Origin: Leptobrachium leishanense
Taxonomy: Eukaryota; Chordata; Amphibia; Anura; Megophryidae
Direction of reading: 5' to 3'
Length of the DNA: 64,000 bases
NCBI GenBank assembly: GCA_009667805.1
Contig: CM019069.1
Location: 97,561,204-97,625,203 of the forward strand
In this document: positions 22,801 through 35,335 of the stretch, in pieces
Numbering within the stretch: the stretch's first letter is position 1
How the letters are laid out: each line of letters starts with the position of its first letter
Made by a program: the position numbers and the translations under genes
Notes under the pieces: generated by a model
What the model was told of the DNA's origin: nothing
The model's input: only the letters and a program-made list of their open reading frames with translations
Database searches by the model: none

Positions 22801-23570
22801 CCAGAAGACATCCCACTACCACATTCATTCCTGACAATTTTCCACCATCATAGACTCACGTCTTACATACACTCTTTAGCCCCCCTATCTCAGTTCACCC
22901 GTCCCCTGACTCAATTTGAAATTCTGGCTCAAAGACCACACCCACCATCTCACGGTATATCGGTCCTATATGGCTTACTACAAACCCTATCCCATCCTAC
23001 CAAGCCAAATGGGAAGAGGACCTCCACATGTCCTTCACTGATGAGGAGTGGAATCAAATCTCCCTCCTCACCACCTCTTGCTCCACTGCCTCCAAATCCC
23101 AAGAAACAGCCTACAAGCTCCTATCTCGGTGGTATCGCCCACCTAAAACTCTGGCAATCTTTGACCCTAACAGTAATGGATCATGCTGGAAATGCAAGTC
23201 GCCACAAGCTGACTTGTTACACATGTGGTGGTCCTGTCCCCAAATTCAGCCATACTGGCGAGCTGTCCACGACACCATCTGCAAAGTCTCGTCACCTTCG
23301 CCGGACTTTACACCAGCAGCTATGTTACTGCTGCACACCACTGCTGAGCCTTCGGATTACAGACGCACACTCGAAATACGACTTCTGAACGCGGCAAAGG
23401 CCGTGCTGCCCAGACACTGGAAATCCCCTAATGTACCGACTATACGAGAATGGCTTCAAGAAGTACATAACATTCAGGACATTGAAGAGTTAATACATAG
23501 TGCATCAGGCACAAGAGCAACCCACCTACGCAGTTGGTTTTACTGGTCAGAGGCCCGTCCTCGCACATAA
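19817..23570 (+). pseudogene. L1 copy 2 ORF2 remnant
   Basis: The start MATAPRPIKITSINAKGLNI is the endonuclease N terminus. A frameshift follows near 19915, then LLQETHFEAGKAP, GGDINLPLD (canonical Phe replaced by Ile) and TWSDHHPVLL. Reverse transcriptase motifs follow: VTLIPKPNKDHDLCANYRPI, DAEKAFDRV, RQGCPLSPLLFTLSLEPF and YADDLLFF near 21940. The end carries CWKCKSPQADLLHMWWSCP near 23190. A TGA at 21462 and several single-base shifts break it, notably near 20345, 21680, 22070 and 22790. It is less decayed than copy 1. Confidence 0.9.
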
Positions 23571-23937
23571 CTGCCATACCTTACACTATAACTACCTGCT
23601 CCCCGCAGGTCACCCACCTTCTTGCACCAACTACACCCCCCCCATTGTTCGTTTAAACATGTTACCCCTATTTTACACCCGCCCTATCACCACACCAGCT
23701 TTACAGACCTTAAGTTGTTTTGTAGATAACTGTATATTGAAAGCGATATTCAATCGGTATGACGAGTCGACACATAAAAGTTTTGAGATATGTTTATTAT
23801 AACTTGCCGCGTATCTATGTATAGATACTGATATTGCTTTTTTTCTTGCACAAGAAATTGTTACGTTATTTCTGCTCTGTATGCAATATCAATAAAAATT
23901 TATTACAATAAAAAAATAAAAAAAAATGAAGTGTAGC

Positions 23938-24184
23938 GTCAGTCGGTTAGAGTGAACCAAGGTACAGGGGTCCATATACAACACACATCACAATTTTGTA
24001 TGCCAGTATTTCATAGGGTCATGGGTGTATCAAATTTCCAAAACCTTCTTCTGAAGGTTATGTAGATCAACGGGACAAAAAAAACACAGACTATTGTGCA
24101 GCATGTCTGTTCTGTGTATTTATGGCCATCAAATCAGATGGAATAAAACTCACAATTTTGAGCCCACACCCGGCTCTAGGATGC
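23938..24184 (+). mobile_element. Penelope-like element B, continuation
   Basis: The sequence continues the endonuclease frame after the L1 insertion and includes a FQNLLLKVM-like reading, comparable with the usual Penelope region before the C-terminal PxGLNEE motif. It is decayed and has no clear right end. Confidence 0.4.
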
Positions 24185-24308
24185 ATCGTCTTTTGGGTCT
24201 TGTGTTCACTTGTCACAGGCGCCCATTCACCTTAGACTCCCAACACGTGATGGGAGTCTAAGGTGAATGGGCACCTTTGACAAGTGAACACAAGACCCAT
24301 AAGGCGAT
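24185..24308. repeat. Long hairpin with 57-base arms
   Basis: Arms 24185-24241 and 24252-24308 are nearly perfect reverse complements, sharing GGGTCTTGTGTTCACTTGTC and CCCATTCACCTTAGACTCCC. The loop is AACACGTGAT. About four to five mismatches were counted. Confidence 0.9.
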
Positions 24309-24419
24309 GGCCACACCCAGATCTAGGACGTATCATCTGAAGTGTTGAGTGACTGGGAACATACTATTTTTGAGGGCGCTTCACCTCTGCATCTCTGTAT
24401 AAATCCACTATATGCACAG

Positions 24420-25288
24420 TAGGGCTGCAACTATTATTCTCATAATCGATTAATGGAAATAATAAAAATAAATCGGCCAACTAAGCGATTCATCGGATAA
24501 AAAAAAAAAAAAAAACAACCCGCCCTCTTTTTCATAAGCAATTTGCTTAGTCTACGGAATTTTCATACATACATATGCAAAGTGCGTATATTGCATACTT
24601 TTCACAAAAAAGGTATGCAGGTGCTTGGTCACAGTGAAGGGATGATGCTGCATGCGCATCTTAAGCCCATGTTTGCTGTCTCCCCAAATGAATGCGGCTA
24701 CGAGCACTTGGATAGAGATGTCAGCATGAAATCAGGGTTAATACGCTAAAGTGGTCAGGGTGCATACAGTGTCCCTTTTAAATAATTTTTGAACAAACTG
24801 AGTGGGAGGAAGGACTGGAGGTGGAAGTGACTTTGTTCAAGTGGCTTGACCTGAGACTGGGAAAGAGCAAAAGACCGGATCCGAGTGTGGAAGGGAGTTT
24901 GGGGAAATTGAACCAGACCAAAAGGTCAGTTCCCGACTAAAGAGGGTGTGGCAGGGAGGGTAAGGTGGTGGCACAGAGCTCCAGCTTCAAGGATGAAACA
25001 CAGGCATACAGCTCCTTCACCCAGTGGCAGTATCCCATGCTTTGCGATTTAGTTCTGCTACTATTGTAAACTAAATAAAAACAAACTGGTTATGTCTGGC
25101 ATATCATATCATACAGAGTAAATCTGCAGCATGTCTTCTCCAATCAGTTCCAAAGCTGAGGTGATTTACATTTAACTCAGTCTTTAAACAGTGTGTTGTA
25201 CACAGGACGATGAAATCGACAGCCGATTAAAAAGAGGATTAAAATAGTTGTCAACTATTTTCATTATCGATTAGTTGTTTCAGCCCTA
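24420..25288. mobile_element. hAT MITE, TAGGGCTGCAACTA family
   Basis: This 869-base element has ends TAGGGCTGCAACTATTATTC and its inverse (ATTAGTTGTTTCAGCCCTA). It is flanked by perfect 8-base duplications ATGCACAG (24412-24419 and 25289-25296). Subterminal ATAATCGATTA motifs occur at both ends. A stretch near 24740-24785 (CTAAAGTGGTCAGGGTG, GTGTCCC) resembles the end of T2 MITEs. No transposase is present. A second copy, inverted, starts at 35336. Confidence 0.88.
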
Positions 25289-25296
25289 ATGCACAG

Positions 25297-26145
25297 GTAA
25301 AGTAGATTTACCGGTCCCAGAACATTTTCAAAAGGAAAATTCCTTCAGTATCACAACTTAGTTTTCAGGTCATTGATTGGGTGCCACATTTAAGGTGTGT
25401 GTGTGGGGGGGGGATCTTGGTTGCTTTATCAGAAAGAAAGGAAAAGAATGGATCTTTTAGGCTCGGGTCAGACGAGCGCAGTGTTCACGTCCGTGTTGCC
25501 GCACATTTTAACGTCCGTGGTAGCATACAATTATGATCAATAGAGACCACACACGAAGTACGTCCGCACAGAAGTGCGGACGCACAACAGACGCGGCAAA
25601 CGGACGCAAGTTAGGCAAGAACGTAAATCCGCTGGAACGGATGCACAGAGTGCGCTGTGTCCGCTTAGCTTTGTGTGTGAGTGATGGAACGAAGTCAGAC
25701 GGACTGCATTTTTGACAGACAAAAGGTTTTTCATAATTATTTTCCCTTCTACATCAGTCAAAAAAAAAAAAAAAAAAAAGTCAAAAACAGACTGTGTGGC
25801 CACTACCTTGTCAGTCAGAAAGTACGTCCGTTGTGCACGTACGAACAGAATGCGCTCGTCTGACCCTAGCCTAAATTGGATACCTTGTAGCCACAAGGCC
25901 TTAATAAGGAGTTCAAATTGGACATGTTTCTATGTCAGGTATTGATTTATACATGTTCCAGTGAGACGTAGTTATAGGTCTTAACAATGAAAGAGTTAAC
26001 TATTGTAACCGCACCTACCAACTAGGACATGGGATTGTTTTTATTGTATACAAGAGAAGTAGTGAGAAGATGGAATATGCATGACCAAGGCCTAGAGCCG
26101 AAACGTCACAATTTTAGCACCATGGGGCAGTGAATAAAGATTCCA
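25297..26145 (+). pseudogene. Penelope-like element C, C-terminal coding and 3' region
   Basis: The sequence parallels element A in the opposite orientation: CAGAACATTTTCAAAAGGAA, CAGGTCATTGATTGGGTGCC, then CAAGGCCTTAATAAGGAGTT (the PxGLNEE-type end). The 3' region follows with GGCCTAGAGCCGAAACGTC and GGGGCAGTGAATAAAG. A Harbinger MITE splits it at 25460-25871. Immediately upstream the hAT at 24420-25288 splits it from TAAATCCACTAT (about 24400-24411). Confidence 0.65.
25460..25871. mobile_element. Harbinger-type MITE, copy 1
   Basis: This 412-base element has inverted ends GGCTCGGGTCAGACGAGCGC and GCGCTCGTCTGACCCTAGCC. It is flanked by TTA on the left and TAA on the right, consistent with the 3-base TWA duplications of PIF/Harbinger elements. 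The interior is rich in ACGTCCG motifs. The other copies (31543, 47440, 54800) support the assignment. Confidence 0.75.
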
Positions 26146-26703
26146 TGTATGGTTGCTTTGGTGTGGACCATAGTTTCTATGAATATAACACAATTACTTC
26201 AGCTATTCTAGTGATACCCACTAGCATACAATACTCCTGTGAGACCATCATACTGTTACAATTTAGGCTACTAAAATGGCTACAAAGCGTTTCAAAGTTA
26301 AGCCATATACAACACAAGCAAGATCCTTTTTTGTCCCATCACTACTTTATCCGAGCAGAAGTCTCCTTTTAATAAAACAAATGCACAGAGCTACACTTTA
26401 TTTTTTATGAATATGGATTGTTTGTACTTTACAATTTAAATATTTAAAACCTGTATAATTTCTGGTCAGTTTACAATACTACAACAAATAAAGCACATTT
26501 TTGTATGGTGTGCAGATTGACACAGCACAGGTATTTATACCCAGGTAAAACAATTAGAAATCCCTACATTGGGTCTGGGATATAATTAGTTTAGGGACAG
26601 ATAATTGAATAGCAAACTGCGTATAAAAGAAGGGAGAGCAAGAAAACGAAGGCTAACAAGTTCAATGAATAAACAATCTGGGTGTCTAATCATCTACACC
26701 CAA
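26146..26703. other. Unassigned intron 2 sequence
   Basis: AT-rich sequence with no recognised repeat ends or exon. Confidence 0.3.
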
Positions 26704-26873
26704 GTCTATTCAGTAAAGGGTGAAGTCAGGAGAAGTTAAAAAAAAAAAAAAAAACATCTAGGTCAAAATTGCCAAACCAGATAAATTGTCCATTTCTCTA
26801 AATTTTCAAAAAAAAAAATCAACCATTTTGACAAAGATTATTCACTTCTGACTTCACCCGTTAGTGAATAGAC
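26704..26873. mobile_element. Foldback MITE, GGTCTATTCA family, copy 2
   Basis: Inverted arms GTCTATTCAGTAAAGGGTGA and TCACCCGTTAGTGAATAGAC, with GAAGTCAGGAGAAG and its inverse further in. The interior holds A-rich runs. It is related to 5568-5715. Confidence 0.6.
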
Positions 26874-26879
26874 CCTCTA

Positions 26880-28740
26880 GAGTCAGTTATGTTAATCGCA
26901 TTATTAACACAATGACCTGAATGGACAAAGTAACAACTAAATAAAAGTCCAGGTCCACAGTTAACACCTGGAGTTCTGCTCCATTCACACCCAGTACTTC
27001 TAATGGTGACAGAAGCGGCCTCAAGGCACCCTAACAAAAAATAAAGTTATTGCAAAGGAGGATGAATGCAGGGGGCACTGTGGCAGTTACTAAGACCAAT
27101 AAATTGCAAATGTCCAGATAAGGAGTGTACCAGTAATGAGAAAAGCAACCAATTGCACCATAAAAATAAATAATGTATAAAATCAAATAAACCAGGGATT
27201 AGTCCCCGAGGATAGACTCCTCTAGCTTGAAGGCCATTTTCCCTATCATAATAGCACTCAACGGCAGATATCACCTCCTTAAAGCTAGCGCTCACATAAA
27301 TGAATGTTAGCGTGCTAAACACATCACTGTCGGGTATTTTCATAGGAAAACAAAATGGATCCTGTCTCCATTTTGTATATATTATATATATATATATTTT
27401 CGGGTTAATCCATTTTTTCTTCTAAAAATTTTTTCTTGAATTACCGTTCACCTACTTTGGAAAAAAGAGGAGTTCATACAAAGTTTTAAACTCATTAGAA
27501 AAGGAATAAAAGATGTGTGCGTTTTAAAATAACTTATCTGTAGATATGAGGACGCTAAAGAGCCTGGTTCTATTTGATATGTGTTAGTTATAAGTGCTAA
27601 GACATGTCAAAAGACAGATTTATATTTGTTTGCTTCGATAAGAAGTCCTTGAATAAAATATATTTTACTAAAGTTCCTAAAAGTAATATATATATATATA
27701 TATATTATATATACATATAGTAGCTCCAATATATTTTGTAGTAGTGCTATGTTTGTATAAACTGAAGATTTAGAACTATTTTAGTTTAAAAGTAGAAATT
27801 TCTATTTTAACAGATAAGAGTAAACTGAAAAGACAAATCTTGAAATAGGGTAGAGAATCTGTGATCCTAAATTTAAATTTGACAGTAGAGACAGAAGTCT
27901 GAAGAGAACGTGAAACGGTCTTTGTTTGAATATAAGTGACCGATAAGGAGATTGATTTATGACCTATGTCAAATAAATTAAGGAATAAATAGAATCAAAT
28001 ATTGCAATTTTAAATTTGAAAATCAACACTGCAATCTAGTGTTATATTATGAGTTGACAGTTATCATTGAATATCATTATATGCTAATTAGAAGCCCGTG
28101 ATAAGGGAGTTCAAACACCCTTTATCTATGTAACCACAGAGAGCATTGGGGGCAGTCCGTTTAATTTCTTTCACTCACGCACTCATCTCTCACTCATCCC
28201 ACGAGCCAGGCTCATGGAGAGGCTCAAGGAAAGAGACAAAGAAACTAAGATTGACACATATTTATAACATCTTAGAATATTCTCACAAATTCTCACACAC
28301 TCTCCATTTAACTCATTACATCCACGGATATACGAAGTTCGCAGAAAGCATTGAAAAGATCTTGAAACAGGTAAAGTATGAAAGGAATTTAAGTGGAATT
28401 AATGCAGATATATAAGTGTGTATATTGCAATGGATATAGACTGAGATTTATCTCAGATAACACTAGATCGGAACCTTTGATATATTTCTATACTGCAGGT
28501 TAGAAATCTGATAAGGATATTAATTTATCCTAATTATTTGTTGCAATGTATACATATTGAAATTGGAAGAGCTATTGTGATTGAATTACTAAACAGGGAT
28601 TTTATAACCTACAATTTAAGAAGCATCATTTTTGTTATTAGGAGTATTCCCTAAATAAGTTTTTCTTCCTTATTACTCTTAATAGAAAGTGATAGCTTCA
28701 TATTTCTATTGAATCAGGTAGCACAGATATATATATATAT
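26880..28740. other. AT-rich unassigned intron 2 sequence
   Basis: No gene was recognised. The stretch contains simple TA repeats (about 27367-27400, 27688-27716 and 28726-28747). Open frames are short and unremarkable. Confidence 0.35.
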
Positions 28741-28744
28741 ATAT

Positions 28745-29104
28745 ATTAACTCAAAAAGTGAAATACAAAGCCTCCACACTATAATAAGTGGGCTTATTAC
28801 TGCAGAAGCCACTTGTACATCACAGCAATTCGAGGAATTGCATCCCAGAGCTCCTGTGCCACATTCCCCATATGCAGCAAGGAATTCTGGGTAGGATATG
28901 CAAATGACATCTGTCTCACTTTTATGCATCCTGGATCTGTTATTACACAGAACCCTAAAATCAATGCTATGCAACACTGTGGCTTTCTAGCAGAGATAAG
29001 GTTATGCAACTGGTCAAAGCCACTCCTAGGACAGCGCTGTTTCGGGTTTGTTGGACCCTCATCAGCTAGGAGCTAGGCTTTGACCAGTTGCATAACGTTA
29101 TCTC
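28745..29104 (+). repeat. Interspersed repeat family G, copy 1
   Basis: About 360 bases matching 36262-36640. Shared blocks include GCATCCCAGAGCTCCTGTGC, ATGCAAATGACATCTGTCTC and GCCACTCCTAGGACAGC, with a GGACCCTCATCAGCTAGGAG end. A third fragment is at 56545-56600 in the opposite orientation. The class is unknown; no coding capacity was seen. Confidence 0.7.
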
Positions 29105-29875
29105 TTATCCCCGATACCGAGCATTGAGCTGGCTTACCGGCATCCGAGGGGCTGGGGCGGCTGTCCGAACGCTCTAATGGCATTCAGACAAGCCCCTGCA
29201 GCTCACCATGTGTCAACGAGCGTCGCCGGCAAAAAGTCTTCCAGCGGCCACTCGTTGGGAAGCCCCCAGCCGCGATATCTCTGAGCTCACGAGATCTTGA
29301 ACTCTGCACAATCTCACGAGATTCCAGCTGGGGCTTCCCAACGAGCGGTTGCTTGAAGACTTTACCGGCAGCGCTCATTGAAACACTGAGCTGCAGGGGC
29401 CTGTCCGAATGCAGTTAGAGCATTTGGACAGCCGCCCCATGTCTGGTCTGATGTGTGTTTTGGGTGTGTATATACACGCACACTCTGAGGTCTGACGTGT
29501 GTGTCTATATATAAGGAGACACACACAATCTGATGGTGTGTAATTATACCGCTGGCTCTTGCACTGAGAGTGAGTGAGACATATACCCAACAGAGGTGTG
29601 TATCTGATGCCTATGGTGTAAATATACCCAACAGGCATCAGACTACAGGGTGTGTGAGATATATAGATATATATATCTATATATGTGTGCAGGGGTAAAT
29701 GGGTTGTCTGGCCATACAGGACAGGCTTGCAGCAAAATCCTAAATTATTTATTGGAAAGCATCACATGACATTAAATAAAAGTATCGGTACTCGGTATCC
29801 GTGAATACTTGAAAAAAAAAGTATCGGTACTCGTACGCAGTCCTAAAAAAAGAATGTTATCGCTGCATCCCTACT
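29105..29875. mobile_element. hAT MITE, CACCGATACC family, 5'-damaged copy without G-rich array
   Basis: The right end GTTATCGCTGCATCCCTA matches the family of 8376-9719, and the left starts inside the element (CCGATACCGAGCATTGAG). A large hairpin is present (outer arms with CTGTCCGAACGCTC and GGCCTGTCCGAATGCAG). The position that carries the G-rich minisatellite in the 8376 copy holds a GTGTGTATATA-type stretch instead. No clean target duplication was found because the left end is lost. Confidence 0.65.
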
Positions 29876-30008
29876 TTTGTTGTGTGTGCAAAAACCAAGG
29901 TTTAAGCCTTTTATCGAGTTAGAGTTTAAAATGTATTTCAAACAATAATGTTTTTCAGGATCTAAAAAATAAATAGTATTTTTAACATAGTAAACTATCA
30001 GCACAAAC

Positions 30009-30086
30009 CTGAAAACTCCCCATCAATAGCCATGAAGTCTGCCTCTTCAATAGCTTTATAAACCTTTGGCAACTGGTCTTTAAAAT
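30009..30086 (-). CDS. PARN: PARN coding exon 2 (catalytic DxE motif)
   Basis: This 78-base exon has acceptor CTTTCAG and donor GTTTGT. It completes Asn7 and encodes [20 protein letters not shown] followed by DGEFS, ending one base into Gly33. Asp28 and Glu30 of DGE are the first two metal-binding catalytic residues of this DEDD-family 3'-5' exonuclease, which shortens poly(A) tails. The numbering coincides with human PARN as I remember it. It is flanked by introns of 22.9 kb and 27.0 kb. Confidence 0.97.
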
Positions 30087-30496
30087 CTGAAAGAAAAAAA
30101 AGCTTGGAAGTGAAAACTGTAAAAGAAAGGCGATGACAGCAGTTACAAAAATTAGGCCAAGAGTAGGAGTTGCACCGCAACACCTGTACTATAAACATAC
30201 GATGTTTTAATTGATGATCTGTACAACACCCCTGGGTATTTGTCTCCTTTTCGGTACAGCAGACTGTCAGATTTATAGTCAAGGTTTTAATTTATTACTA
30301 AAACTTTCATCAGGATCTGTACAGCCTACAGTCTGTTGTATTGGATAGAAGACTTCATAATATGGGAGTTTTTTGCTACGTATATATCCACTGCACGTTT
30401 AGTGACACTGTCCTTCTGTCGCTTTGTTTTGTTCTTATCACGGAATGTAGTCTTTACTTTGAACACAAGTCTATTCTTTTCTTTCCTAATGTCCCT

Positions 30497-30835
30497 CACT
30501 TTAGGGGCTCCTCCATTCAGGGTGTGTGGGTGTCTTTTAAGAGGTTCCTCCTTACATTCAGGAAGTGCATGTGTCTGTAGGAGCTCTGACATATAGTCAG
30601 GTGTGGGTGTCTTTTTAGGGGCTCCTCCATATGGTCAGAGTGTCTTTTTAAGGGCTCCTTCATACATTCAGGGTGTGCAGGTGTCTTTAGGCTTCCCTCC
30701 ATATAGGCTGGTTGTGTGGATGTCTTTAGGGGCTCCACCAGTCACTGCTGTGTATTAACCCTGTAAATGTCGATTTTTGAGCTGAGCAGGTGTGCGTTTT
30801 AGGGGTTCCTCCAAATATCTGGGTTGTGTGTGTGT
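30497..30835. repeat. Degenerate minisatellite
   Basis: About seven imperfect units built on TGTCTTTTTAGGGGCTCCTC plus a CATTCAGGGTGTG-like segment, period roughly 45-55 bases. Open frames on both strands here derive from the repeats. Confidence 0.65.
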
Positions 30836-31542
30836 GTGACTGAAACCACTCTTCCTCCTGTCCTGCTCTCCAGACACCCCCTCGTTGCGGTCAGCCCGGT
30901 TACTGGGAATGTGGCCCTCAGCGCCTCGAGCAGCTTGTCCTGCTTGCTTCTGCCTGCTGAGAGACCTTGACTGGCTGGCAGGGATCTGTGCTGGTGCTGG
31001 GCTGAAGTTTGAAGCAGCTTCTGGGGACCTGCAGGCTGTTTGCTCTCTCTGCCAATTCAATCTCTTGACTTGTAGCCCCGATGTTCGGTCTTTCAGATGG
31101 CCGATCGGTGTCTTCTGATGGTGAGTGGAGTGGTATAGTGCAGAGGAATAACACACCAGACAAACTGAATGTATCAACCAAAAAATAAATATTGTTTCCT
31201 CAGTAAAGCATTTATGTGGTCCAACATGGATCATTTACATACCAAACCACAAACATTGACTTACTAGAACTCTAATTAGATCAGTTAGATTTAGACATTA
31301 AAAGTAAACAGTTATCACACATCATTTGCATAATCTATTGTTCCAATAGATCAGATTAAAGTCAAACACTGCTCCAGACTCATGACTCCTCAAACAGATA
31401 ACAGACGAAGAGAAAAGCCCTCTTGCATAATCACACACGAAAAAGGGCATTGAAAATAACCGCAGGCTGCAACTTCAAAACACATCTCCAAGCTCCCATT
31501 TGAAGGAGAAGGAAAAAAGGAGGAATGTAACATTTTATCTAA
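30836..31542. other. Unassigned intron 1 sequence
   Basis: A more GC-rich block at 30836-31130 gives a 159-residue minus-strand open frame without any recognisable domain. The rest is AT-rich. No splice-compatible PARN homology was seen. Confidence 0.3.
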
Positions 31543-31954
31543 GGCTAGGGTCAGACGAACGCATTTTTCACGTCTACCGTCAGAAAGTGCGTTGATGCAT
31601 CCGAAAGCATATTTTTTTTTCCACGGAAGACGCGATAGCGGTCATACGATGTGCAATTTCGGACGTGATTTTTTACAGATCCAAACCAGGAAACTTTGTG
31701 CGTCTGGACGTGATGTTAGCCTGACATGAGCAACGCCTGACGTCTACTAATCACGCACGCACGCCACTATGCGGACGCAGCGCACTCTGTAGGTCAGTAC
31801 TAGCGGTTTGACATTCTTGCAAAAATGCATTAGTTTGCCACTTGTGTTGCGCGGCCGAAAGTGTGGGCCTGCGTTGGACGTCATTTGCTGCCACCACTGC
31901 CGTAATAAAGTGCGGGTAAACGCACGTTCGCACTGCGTTCGTCTGACCCCAGCG
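31543..31954. mobile_element. Harbinger-type MITE, copy 2
   Basis: This 412-base element has ends GGCTAGGGTCAGACGAACGC and GCGTTCGTCTGACCCCAGCG. It is flanked by TAA on both sides (31540-31542 and 31955-31957). Same family and same length as copy 1. Confidence 0.85.
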
Positions 31955-32030
31955 TAAATGCAGCATCCCTTTTTAACAAAATTTATATAAAATTAGTGCA
32001 GTTGTATTAAGTATTTTTTTTAATGTATAT

Positions 32031-32351
32031 TAGGGCTGTGCAATGAATTGCAATCGCAATCGAATCGCGATTTCCGACCATGCAATTTCTAAATCGCATA
32101 AGGCTGCAATTTTCGGCTCCCTGTTAACTTCCGGCGGCATGGTGCTTTGTGCGCTCGCAGGGGGAACCACGAGACGAGCCACGTTCTCGCGGCTCGTCAC
32201 ATGGTTCCCCCAAGCTACTGAATACATTTAGAATGTATGTAGCATGTTTGAAAAAGCAAAAACAATTGGCTAAATCGCAAATAAAATCGCAATCGCAATA
32301 TTCATTCAAGAAATCGCAATATGATTATTTTGTCAATATTGCACAGCCCTA
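32031..32351. mobile_element. hAT MITE, TAGGGCTGTGCAAT family, short copy
   Basis: This 321-base element has ends TAGGGCTGTGCAAT and ATTGCACAGCCCTA. It is flanked by perfect 8-base duplications ATGTATAT (32023-32030 and 32352-32359). The interior has several AATCGCAATCGC motifs and one half of the CTGTTAACTTCCGGCGGC hairpin arm. It has no minisatellite, unlike the copy at 47625-48539. Confidence 0.9.
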
Positions 32352-32460
32352 ATGTATATATTAAATTTTATTTTTATTTTTTAATGTTAGTCATATAATT
32401 AAATTTGAATAATATACGCTTTCATTAATATAAATTCAAATAAACCGCATAATTGTTTGA

Positions 32461-32880
32461 ATTTTATTGCTGTGAAGCTCTGTGATTGAGTGTATCACAG
32501 AGCTCCACAGCAATATAATTCGATAATGTGCAGTGTGTATGAACGTATCAGTTACAGTTACAAGCATTTATAAGGCGTCAGATTCCTTAGCTGTACAACG
32601 GGAAAGACAGAACAACAAATATACATACACGTTACAGGAGGAGGGAAGGACCCTGCTCGAGAGCTTACACTCTAAGAGTATCGTATCACAGAGCTCTACA
32701 GCAATAAAATTCACAATAATGTGTAGTGTGTATGAACGCGAGTTTTATTGCTTTGGTGCGCTGTGATACGCTCCTACACACTGCACATTACTGGAAGATT
32801 TATTTGCTGTGGAGCACGGGGATACAAACATACACACAACCGGGAGATTTATTGTTGTGCTCATTCACACCGCACATTAC
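32461..32880. repeat. TATCACAGAGCTCCACAGC repeat cluster
   Basis: A motif of the form TATCACAGAGCTCCACAGCA followed by ATAAAATTC and GTGCAGTGTGTATGA recurs in direct and inverted orientation. Further copies lie at 43385-43476, 44233-44415 and 47150-47215. One of these copies was the target site of the hAT at 43477. Confidence 0.6.
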
Positions 32881-33053
32881 TGTGATCAGTATTGTTCGGG
32901 TTGTATGGTGTGAGAAAACTGCAATGAAAGAAGTGTTCTATTTAAACTAAATTCCTGTGTTCTTTAATCACATTAATGTGTTTGTTCTCTGTCGTTAAGA
33001 ATAAAAACCCAATGCTATTTTTGTTGAAATTATATTTAAAATCGGAACAAGTA

Positions 33054-34426
<1,373 letters not shown>

Positions 34427-34428
34427 GT

Positions 34429-35335
34429 AGATGGTCATGGGGGACAAGTAGATTGGGCTTCCACTTTAGTCCTTTGACTAATAGATTTTTTTTTTAAATT
34501 TCCACACCCCTGCAATGGCTGCATAGAGATTAAATATAGAAAAGACAGGCATACACTCTTGCAGACATTTCAGGGTGACCTCCTTTCTCAGTGCTATATG
34601 CTCATTTCAGAAATAAAAGTTTTGCACCAGTGGACCCCTCGTCTCCGTTTGTGTATGCTCCACTGCAGAAATAAAAAAGGGTTGCACCAGTGGACCCTTT
34701 TTCACAGAGCTTGTATGTCTGTCTGTTCTATATTGTATTCATATATTGCAGGAGAGTAGGTCCATGTAAAAAGTAATATATTTATTTTAAAAACAAAAGT
34801 TTATCCTTTTCAATTTCAGTTTAAATTGATTTTTTTTTTACTTTTTGTACTTTTTTTTCCTTTAAATTGAGAAACAAATTTCAAAAATCAATCTGCTTTT
34901 TTTTATTCTGTAACAAATTTTTATTATTTTTTAACGGACCTTTAATTGTTTTAGACACATTTTAATGCATTTTTATTGGTTTAAAACACCCATTCGGAAA
35001 AAGAGTCCTGTTTTTTTGTAGTTGGGTGGATTTCGCCACGGCAACTTCTGCAACGTTCTCCAACTTTTTCATGAGGCTTGGGCGACTCCATCTTCATTAC
35101 ACTATGGTGACCATCTGGTGAATTAATTCTACGGTCGTTGAGATGGAATTGCTGAAGTGCACCGAACTGCATGAGCATGATGCCCAAAGTGCTAACACAG
35201 TTTAAAATCTGCTAGGAAGGAATTTAACAGACCTTTCCAGCTGATAAAACACTGAACCACAAGCTGCAGTTGCAAGTGATGTAACTCCATTTGGCCAGCA
35301 GACAGCAAAATCTGTTTGCCAAATAGGATATTATT
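34429..35335. other. Unassigned intron 1 sequence
   Basis: Contains a short direct duplication (about 34610-34705) with GAAATAAAA and TTGCACCAGTGGACCC twice, and T-rich tracts. No gene was seen. Confidence 0.35.

Larger units (their letters stand above)
17942..23925 (+). mobile_element. Full-length L1 (Tx1/L1-like) LINE, copy 2
   Basis: This 5,984-base element is flanked by 12-base duplications ATGAAGTGTAGC (17930-17941 and 23926-23937). It ends with ATCAATAAAAATTTATTAC and an A-rich tail. ORF1 is intact. ORF2 is nearly complete but carries frameshifts and stops. A long ORF1-ORF2 spacer of about 850 bases is present, as in copy 1. It inserted into the GIY-YIG endonuclease region of Penelope-like copy B. 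Confidence 0.92.

Noticed and set aside
30755..31234. 159-codon minus-strand frame near PARN exon 2 as an alternative first exon
   Set aside because: No PARN or other domain homology; part is composed of degenerate repeats. The true first coding exon is at 57098-57116.
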